Assembly (NCBI GenBank): GCA_002730655.1
Contig: PCAT01000008.1
Location: forward strand, 1 to 7,667
Length of the DNA stretch: 7,667 bases
Origin: Balneola sp.
Lineage (GTDB): Bacteria; Bacteroidota; Rhodothermia; Balneolales; Balneolaceae
Direction: 5' to 3'
The number at the start of each line of letters is the position of its first letter. Position 1 is the first letter of the stretch. Shown here piece by piece: positions 1 through 5,633 of the stretch. Both the position numbers and the translations under genes were made by a program. A model generated the notes under the pieces. It was not told the DNA's origin. It did not search any database and worked only from the letters and a program-made list of their open reading frames with translations.

Positions 1-167
1 TCTTTTGTTCGATTCGCATCAAAAAGAATATCACTATCAATATTGGTCAGCCATACTCCTCTCAAATCTTCACTTAAATGACGTTCTAAAAAGATAGGAC
101 TCTGTTGTCCTTTAAAACAAGAAACCAAAGAAAAGCCTATGCACATTATAATTATGAATACTCTCAC
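1..167 (-). CDS. N-terminus of a lipoprotein, probable GHL10/DUF187 glycoside-hydrolase-like protein (cut by left edge)
   Basis: Fifty-five codons are visible before the edge. The frame starts at GTG overlapping the regulator stop; an in-frame TAG at 179-177 rules out a much earlier start. The only nearby ATG (codon 8) would leave a signal peptide without a basic residue. The start reads MRVFIIIMCIGFSLVSCFKG: one Arg, a hydrophobic core and a lipobox LVSC, so Cys17 should be lipidated after cleavage by signal peptidase II. Soon after comes LRGVWLTNIDSDILFD (35-50). This closely resembles the opening beta-strand of family-10-like proteins of the GHL10 group (formerly DUF187, YngK-like), which typically start 'RGVWLTNVDS'. 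Those proteins have a TIM-barrel fold related to glycosidases, with poorly defined substrates. The catalytic part is outside the window, so activity cannot be judged. The lipoprotein may sit at the outer membrane or surface and act on the glycan served by this operon. Confidence 0.72.
   Translation of the reverse strand, partial: MRVFIIIMCIGFSLVSCFKGQQSPIFLERHLSEDLRGVWLTNIDSDILFDANRTK
164..167 (-). other. GTGA start/stop overlap joining regulator and lipoprotein genes
   Basis: The GTG start of the lipoprotein gene (167-165) overlaps the regulator's TGA stop (166-164) by the classic 4-base arrangement. This implies translational coupling, so the amount of lipoprotein made would track that of its regulator (inference). 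Confidence 0.75.
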
Positions 168-1297
168 GCCGATTCCCTAACAATGAGTTTAGGGTCAATT
201 AAGGTCCTAGGTGGCACTTTAGTGTGACCATCTCTCATAAAGTTTCGGAGTATTTCATACGCTTTTACTCCTATTTCGTAACGAGGCACCTCGATGGTGG
301 TAAGCGGGATTCGTGCTTCGGTACAGCGCTCAATATTATCAAAACCAATAACGCGTATATCATCGGGTATAGAAATTCCTCGCTCAAGCATAGCTTTTTG
401 AAACCCCATGGCTATTAGATCATTAAATAAGAATATTCCACCAATGTCTAGGTTTTTAACCGCTAGAGACATCCCTAGTTTATAGCCTTCATCAAAAGCT
501 GTATTCTCTGTGCCAAAGGAGTAACGAAAGACATGACAGCGGTCTTCAATATCAATATCATGTTGTTTAAGGGTGTCTAAAAAACCTTCTAAACGCAGAT
601 CATCAGCTCGAAATCCATGTTCTCCTACAATAACCGATAAATTACCTTTGGCATGTTTAAGTAAATGTTCGGCAGCTAATGATCCTCCCAAATAATTATT
701 CACATCTACAATGGGTAATTTAGCATCATAAACATCATGGAGTAAAACCGTAGGGATATGTTCTTCATAGAGTAAATCATAGATTGAACTTCCAAAAATG
801 GACTTCCTGCGAGTGGTTAATAACATTCCGTCCACCTCATGAGCCATCATCATCCGAAGCAATGAATCCTCTTGCTGATGAAAATCCCGACTTACTGTAA
901 GCATTAACTGTTGATGCAAGGTATCTGCTTTATCGGCAAGAGCTCTATAGATTCCAGAAAAATATGGACCATCTATATCTCGAATCATTAACCCAACTTT
1001 TCCCGTTTTATGATGCTCTGAACCATTCTTCTTAATTGAATCGCCATTCAAATTACCTTCCAAAAACGCTTTATTTGCGAAGGTTCCTTTACCTACTCTA
1101 CTCACGAGAACATGTTCTTCGTTGAGTATTTTCATAGCCTTTTTGATAGTAGACATGCTCACATCATACATTTCTGTGAGCTGTAAGTAATTGGGGATTT
1201 TACCTTCTTTACCGAAATAATACTCTCGTATCTTCTTCTTCAGATCCCGAGCTACCAGGTCATATAAGTGTTCCTCTGTATTATTTAAGTCTACCAT
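164..1297 (-). CDS. GntR-type winged-helix regulator with LacI-type sugar-binding domain (AraR-like architecture)
   Basis: 377 residues. The N-terminus (about 9-75) is a GntR-family winged helix: LYDLVARDLKKKI, then KIPNYLQLTEMYDVSMSTIK as the helix-turn-helix, AMKILNEEHVL, and the wing VSRVGKGTFA. A charged linker (about 76-98) leads to a LacI/periplasmic-binding-like domain (about 99-377). Its landmarks are KVGLMIRDIDGPYFSGI, EVDGMLL, VDVNNYLGGSLAAEHLL, ADDLRLEGFLDTL, IFLFNDLIAMGFQKAMLERG, IPDDIRVIGFDN and PLTTIEVPRYEIG. This fusion is the layout of the arabinose repressor AraR of Bacillus subtilis, in which a sugar releases the protein from DNA. Here a mono- or disaccharide effector is inferred; arabinose specificity is not implied. 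The gene sits 9 bases after the PorV-like gene and overlaps the next by 4, so it is co-transcribed with its presumed targets and probably autoregulated. The operator would be near the operon promoter, outside the window. The start is the only early ATG and leaves a complete winged helix. Confidence 0.92.
   Translation of the reverse strand: MVDLNNTEEHLYDLVARDLKKKIREYYFGKEGKIPNYLQLTEMYDVSMSTIKKAMKILNEEHVLVSRVGKGTFANKAFLEGNLNGDSIKKNGSEHHKTGKVGLMIRDIDGPYFSGIYRALADKADTLHQQLMLTVSRDFHQQEDSLLRMMMAHEVDGMLLTTRRKSIFGSSIYDLLYEEHIPTVLLHDVYDAKLPIVDVNNYLGGSLAAEHLLKHAKGNLSVIVGEHGFRADDLRLEGFLDTLKQHDIDIEDRCHVFRYSFGTENTAFDEGYKLGMSLAVKNLDIGGIFLFNDLIAMGFQKAMLERGISIPDDIRVIGFDNIERCTEARIPLTTIEVPRYEIGVKAYEILRNFMRDGHTKVPPRTLIDPKLIVRESA
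174..178 (-). promoter_or_regulatory. Shine-Dalgarno-like AGGGA before the GTG start of the lipoprotein gene
   Basis: On the minus strand AGGGA ends 6 bases before the GTG at 167-165, inside the last codons of the regulator gene. It is the clearest ribosome-binding match in the window and supports the GTG start. It could be chance, since this bacterial group uses such sites weakly. Confidence 0.45.
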
Positions 1298-1306
1298 GAT
1301 TGTCCA

Positions 1307-2392
1307 CTAAAAATTTACACTTAATCCTAAGGTATTCACACTACCCAAATCTCCTCGTTCACTGTAAGAAAAATCGAATTGAAGTTTGTTTGAAAGCTGA
1401 AGACCTATACCTGTTCGAAAGTGGCCTTGTCCATAATTGTCTGTCAAAAATAAATGGGCATAACCAGATCTTATAAACACTATATCACGGTACCCATACT
1501 CCATGCCCATGTTTACATAATTAGAATTATTATTGGGATAAACCGCATCAGTTGCAATTCTAACCGAATGATCGAGTGTTTCTATCACATGATAATCGAA
1601 TCCAATTCGGAAAATCAGTGGCAAATCCCAGCTATTTATATATAGATTGGCAGGGATACCATCATTATCACCTGCTGTTTGTGGGTCTTGATCGATTCGG
1701 ACAAAGGTATTGTCCCCATCCAATCGCATTTCACTACCAAAATTGGTGATACTAAATCCTAAATTTAGTCTCTCTAAAGGTGTTTGATACTGAAATCCCA
1801 AATCCAACGCTAAACTACTTGCTCTCATCCTCCAAATTCTGGACTGAACCAGTTTTAGCGTCCCTCCCATAGAAAACTTATCGGTTAAAGCCCGTGCATA
1901 ACTTAAGCCTAGACTAATGTCCTGAACCGAAAACTGTTCTCCAGTTCCCTCTGGATAGTATAATGTGGTTACATCCATAAGTCCACCATCAAAAAGATAT
2001 AAATGAGCTCCTATGAATCCTTTATCTAGACCAATGACCGCTGATGCATAGGATAATTGAGTGTCAACAAACCACTCTGTGTACTGAAATCCAGCCTGAT
2101 TACCAGATACATGAGTCATACCAGCAGGATTCCAATACAATGCAGAATGATCATCAACAACAGCCACATATGCCTCACCCATTGCAATCGATCGAGCGCC
2201 TGCTGGGACCTCGATAAATGATAGAGCGGTAGTTCCTTGATTTTGCGCCAACAGCAAACAATTTGGGATCATCCACATTAAACCGAATAACATATATACG
2301 AAACGAGAGCAATGTTTAGAGCTAGAACTAATCGCCCAGCGCTGCAAGACCTTCCAAAATTCTAAGATGATATGTATTGATTCCTTACTCAT
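1307..2392 (-). CDS. PorV/PorQ-family outer-membrane beta-barrel protein
   Basis: 361 residues if the first ATG is used. The mature part begins at about residue 50 and opens with the family hallmark: FIEVPAGARSIAMGEAYVAV (59-78) followed by ALYWNPAGM (84-92). Alternating amphipathic strands follow to a terminal Phe (GLSVNF), as in FadL-like barrels. NFGSEMRLDG (217-226), an acidic stretch with DQDPQTAGDNDG (234-245) and SWDLPLIFRIG (254-264) are also family-like. PorV in Bacteroidota is an outer-membrane part of the type IX machinery that carries cargo from the translocon to the attachment complex; many paralogues of this family have no assigned role. Here it follows, by 2 bases, a gene whose product ends in a T9SS-like domain, suggesting a dedicated partner (inference). 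The signal peptide is unusual: the hydrophobic stretch is only at about 31-49 after a long basic and serine-rich lead. A later start is possible, such as TTG at 2347 (codon 16) or ATG at codon 34, but the latter would lack basic residues. Confidence 0.87.
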   Translation of the reverse strand: MSKESIHIILEFWKVLQRWAISSSSKHCSRFVYMLFGLMWMIPNCLLLAQNQGTTALSFIEVPAGARSIAMGEAYVAVVDDHSALYWNPAGMTHVSGNQAGFQYTEWFVDTQLSYASAVIGLDKGFIGAHLYLFDGGLMDVTTLYYPEGTGEQFSVQDISLGLSYARALTDKFSMGGTLKLVQSRIWRMRASSLALDLGFQYQTPLERLNLGFSITNFGSEMRLDGDNTFVRIDQDPQTAGDNDGIPANLYINSWDLPLIFRIGFDYHVIETLDHSVRIATDAVYPNNNSNYVNMGMEYGYRDIVFIRSGYAHLFLTDNYGQGHFRTGIGLQLSNKLQFDFSYSERGDLGSVNTLGLSVNF

Positions 2393-2394
2393 AT

Positions 2395-5300
2395 CTAGTT
2401 AACAATGGCAAATTTTCCTGTTTTCTCGCCCACACCAGGCGCAATTAAATGATAGAAATACAAACCAAATGCAACTTCTAAGCCTTTTTCCGATTGCAAA
2501 TCAAATACAGCTAAGCCATCTTCAGCTTGTAACTCACGGATAAAAACACCACTTGCAGAGTAAATTCTAAGAGACGAACTGTTGGGTAGATTTCGAAATT
2601 CAATGCGCCGTTCTCCTCTACCACTTAGAAATGGTTTTGCCTCCGATACATTGGCGGCAACATAAGGGTTAGGTACCACTTGAATTTTCTCCAAAATAGA
2701 TGCTTCTGGGGCTTCATTTAAGTAAGCCGCCCTAGCATGTAACTCAAAACGATCCTGAGACCCAAATGGAATGGCTGTGTTTAAGTGGAAAACATCCCCC
2801 ATTTGCGGCAATACATGTTCAAAACTGGGTAAAATAAGACCATTAGCATCTACAGGTGGCTCAAAAGCTATGTTCCAAGTCGGAGTCAAGCGATTGCGAT
2901 CTTCTCGTTTTTTAAAGGCAAGCTGTATGAGTTCGCCCGCATCAATTTTTCCATTTTCAGTACTATCCACTTCGTTAAAAATAAATGGTATTTGAACACC
3001 AGTACCTACTTCATAAAGTCTAAAATAGACGGGAAAGGAATTATTCCCCGTGCTGGAGGTATAGGCTATACCTAACTCTTGTGTACCATCTCCTACTTCT
3101 ATAGTGATACGTATAGGCCAAACTACGGGATCGGGTTGAGCAAAGGTAGGAGGATGTAGCCGAATAGCTGGAATTAGATTGGTTTTACTGTCTAAACTCC
3201 AACCCGACTGTTGTTGTGTATCTATTTCATCAGCTATCTGATTTTGGAAATAAAATAATAGGCCTTCATCGAGAAGCTCATAGGTCCATTCCAAGAGATC
3301 CTTACCTTCTAAAGAAGTTGGAACCTCTACTCTTTGGGCAAGGCTATCTCCATCGGCATTAACAATGCTAAAATGAGAGGTCCTATACTCAACTTTTGTA
3401 TTTAACTCTTCTTCATGGAAAACCAAAGTGTATCTATCATCTTTAAGTAAGGCATCATCCACCACTTCGGCTTGAATGCGACCAGTGGATAAACCCTCGC
3501 TTTGGTAAATGGTTGAAAGATCATCGGTATCTATTACCCCAGATACATAATCAGATGCCCTAGGATTGGGTCTGACCTGAACAGTATTGCGATCAAAGTT
3601 AGTGATCACGCCTTGCGTAACGGTTATACTTGCCGGAGATTCTGAAGGTGAAATAGGAAGTAGATTTTCGATTTCAGAAATACCATCGGAAAAGTAAGTG
3701 CTGATGTATCCGGCATCATATGAAACTACGGCATAATAATAGGTCCGGCCATTCACCACATCCTCATCGATGAATGAATGCTGAAGACCGGTATCATCTC
3801 CCATGTAGTAATGCACGCCATTAGGAACTCCAATTTCTTCTCCAAATTGAAGATCATGGTAACCACTTAATCCATTTCTTTTATCAAATTGTGCAACAGA
3901 TCGCTTATAGACGGCGTTACCAAAGGCGTCGGTAATATCTTCGGCATCGGTAAATTGTGGATCTGTAGATTTAATTATTCGATATCCTTCAAAGTCTCTT
4001 CCATAAATAGGGTCTCGGGAATATTCTGCCAAGTCATCCCATACTAAAGTCACCTTACCATCTCCTGGGATGGCTCTTACTTCGGGCTGACGTGGCGGGG
4101 TAGCAAACCGGTAATCAGAATCAAAGATACGTTGAGCCACTTGAGCTGAACGAAACATGGCAATTTCATTGGACCCATAGACAAAACAAGTGGAGAAACG
4201 TTGCGTTTTATTTTTCGGAAGTGAGAATGGACCTGACCCAAAGATCCAAATCTGATTTTGTCCCTGTAATGGGATGTCAAAAAAATTGGGCTGAATGTTC
4301 GGCCAAATGGTTTCTTCATTGTGAATATTAACCGTACCAAAACTAGGCCCATAAAATGAGGTTAAACCCACTTGATCAGATTCATCGTTATCCAGGCGGC
4401 CAAAATTAGGTTCCCCTTGATCCGGGCGACCATTTCCCTCCGTACCATCGGCATCAGGACCAGGATAGCCCTCTTGATCTGGTCCAATACCATCGCTCCC
4501 TACATCATCTAGAAGTGCATTCCAGTCACAATCCTCATCACCTGACCATCTCATCTGAGAATCTGCATACACCCCACAGGTACCGAATTCATAGGTACCT
4601 GCATCATTGTCTCTAGACTCGTCGAGTAATCCATCTCCATCATTATCTACAGCATCTGTATCAATACCTGGGCTTTCCAAGAACTTCCATCCTACATAAC
4701 CTGGGGCTATATCTCTAAATTGCGTCCACGTTCCCTGCCCCGTGCTGGACCAACCATAGACAATGTCATAATCCTTATCAAATCCTGCTGCATCATCAGT
4801 AGCTCCAGATCCAGCGGGATTGACATCGGTATACCCTCCAAAGATGATTGGTAACTCACTCAAACGAGTTGTGTAATCCCTGTCGCTGATATTGGAAACT
4901 TCGTATTGCATAAAGAGTATATCTTTAGCCAAAGCTTGGGACCACTGAAACAGTCGGACACGTACCTGAAGGCCAAGGCCTCCATCGGTTGTTCCGTCTA
5001 TTGGATAATAAGAATACTCAGTATTCGACAAATCATCCATTACATAGAAGACCTCTTGATCGGCATTAAATTGGTTCAACCCGAAATAGCCATTCCATGC
5101 GCCATCCCATTCCGAGGATTTATCGGGCCAAGTTGAAGGCCATGAATTAGGGTTTCGAGCATTCGCAATTTCAGGCTGTTCATCATTTTTGTTGAAGTAT
5201 CCAGGCAAGGGTTGATACTTCCAACGAATATTGGTGTTTGGATCGATATCGGTATCATCACTGCTAGCCCCATATCCATCACTCACAATCGTCACATTAT

Positions 5301-5631
5301 TACCTTCGGCATCTTTGGTTCGGGTGACAATGATTCCTGTCATCTCATGAATATGGCCATGACCTGTACCTCTTGGCCATACCCCAGCCTGATTAATCGA
5401 TCCGTTACCATTCCCAACCGAACCCCAATTCGTAATAATCGATTCGACCTGATTTCCCGTAAGATTAAAATCTACGCGTTCATCCTGTTGCCCCCTATTT
5501 GAATCGATAAATACACCCGATTCATTAACCTGTGCAAAAGTGTGGCTTGAAATCAGCAAGATAATGGCTAGACTGGATAAAAAAAGCCCTTTTCTTGAAA
5601 TTTGAAATGCTATATTGATCAAGTTTTTCAT
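2395..5631 (-). CDS. Large secreted protein with DxDxDG clusters, FN3-like module and T9SS-like C-terminal domain
   Basis: 1078 residues, function unknown. A classical signal peptide occupies residues 1-33 (basic start, hydrophobic LFLSSLAIILLI, cleavage likely after TFA) with no lipobox cysteine, so it is exported but not a lipoprotein. Residues 324-420 are rich in Asp/Gly/Asn: DNDGDGLLDE at 329-338 is a DxDxDG calcium loop as in thrombospondin-3 or EF-hand-like repeats, followed by a run ending DNDESDQVGLTSF (414-426). A fibronectin-III-like module lies at about 513-640 (strand VTLVWDDL, DFEGYRI, then YYYAVVSYD). DSTENGKIDAGE at 889-900 is another EF-hand/dockerin-like loop. The C-terminus (about 983-1078) starts with VVPNPY and has RIEFRNLP, LRIYSASGVFIREL and GLYFYHLI, ending GKFAIVN; this resembles T9SS type A sorting domains. 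The start is the first ATG, overlapping the receptor stop, and gives a proper signal peptide. It is probably a surface partner of the receptor in place of SusD (inference). It could also be a structural or adhesive protein. Confidence 0.85.
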   Translation of the reverse strand: MKNLINIAFQISRKGLFLSSLAIILLISSHTFAQVNESGVFIDSNRGQQDERVDFNLTGNQVESIITNWGSVGNGNGSINQAGVWPRGTGHGHIHEMTGIIVTRTKDAEGNNVTIVSDGYGASSDDTDIDPNTNIRWKYQPLPGYFNKNDEQPEIANARNPNSWPSTWPDKSSEWDGAWNGYFGLNQFNADQEVFYVMDDLSNTEYSYYPIDGTTDGGLGLQVRVRLFQWSQALAKDILFMQYEVSNISDRDYTTRLSELPIIFGGYTDVNPAGSGATDDAAGFDKDYDIVYGWSSTGQGTWTQFRDIAPGYVGWKFLESPGIDTDAVDNDGDGLLDESRDNDAGTYEFGTCGVYADSQMRWSGDEDCDWNALLDDVGSDGIGPDQEGYPGPDADGTEGNGRPDQGEPNFGRLDNDESDQVGLTSFYGPSFGTVNIHNEETIWPNIQPNFFDIPLQGQNQIWIFGSGPFSLPKNKTQRFSTCFVYGSNEIAMFRSAQVAQRIFDSDYRFATPPRQPEVRAIPGDGKVTLVWDDLAEYSRDPIYGRDFEGYRIIKSTDPQFTDAEDITDAFGNAVYKRSVAQFDKRNGLSGYHDLQFGEEIGVPNGVHYYMGDDTGLQHSFIDEDVVNGRTYYYAVVSYDAGYISTYFSDGISEIENLLPISPSESPASITVTQGVITNFDRNTVQVRPNPRASDYVSGVIDTDDLSTIYQSEGLSTGRIQAEVVDDALLKDDRYTLVFHEEELNTKVEYRTSHFSIVNADGDSLAQRVEVPTSLEGKDLLEWTYELLDEGLLFYFQNQIADEIDTQQQSGWSLDSKTNLIPAIRLHPPTFAQPDPVVWPIRITIEVGDGTQELGIAYTSSTGNNSFPVYFRLYEVGTGVQIPFIFNEVDSTENGKIDAGELIQLAFKKREDRNRLTPTWNIAFEPPVDANGLILPSFEHVLPQMGDVFHLNTAIPFGSQDRFELHARAAYLNEAPEASILEKIQVVPNPYVAANVSEAKPFLSGRGERRIEFRNLPNSSSLRIYSASGVFIRELQAEDGLAVFDLQSEKGLEVAFGLYFYHLIAPGVGEKTGKFAIVN

Positions 5632-5633
5632 TA
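5629..5633 (-). other. TAATG stop/start overlap joining receptor and secreted-protein genes
   Basis: Read on the minus strand, the receptor's TAA stop (5633-5631) shares its last A with the ATG of the next gene (5631-5629). No good Shine-Dalgarno sequence lies at normal distance; the nearest AGGG is well upstream. Re-initiation by ribosomes finishing the receptor is therefore the likely way this start is used (inference). Confidence 0.85.

Noticed and set aside
1298..1306. Possible promoter or terminator between the barrel and regulator genes
   Set aside because: Only 9 bases separate the genes, with no hairpin or T-tract; too short for an independent transcription signal.
4077..4352. Minus-strand open frame of 91 codons in another frame
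   Set aside because: Nested inside the 1078-residue gene, with no domain; the enclosing frame encodes the FN3-linked protein continuously.
5212..5502. Plus-strand open frame of 96 codons
   Set aside because: Lies wholly antisense to the signal-peptide and N-terminal region of the secreted protein and shows no recognisable domain.
2395..5631. Interpretation of the gene after the receptor as a SusD homologue
   Set aside because: It has no lipobox cysteine, is about twice the usual SusD length, and shows FN3-like and calcium-loop modules, not TPR-like helices.
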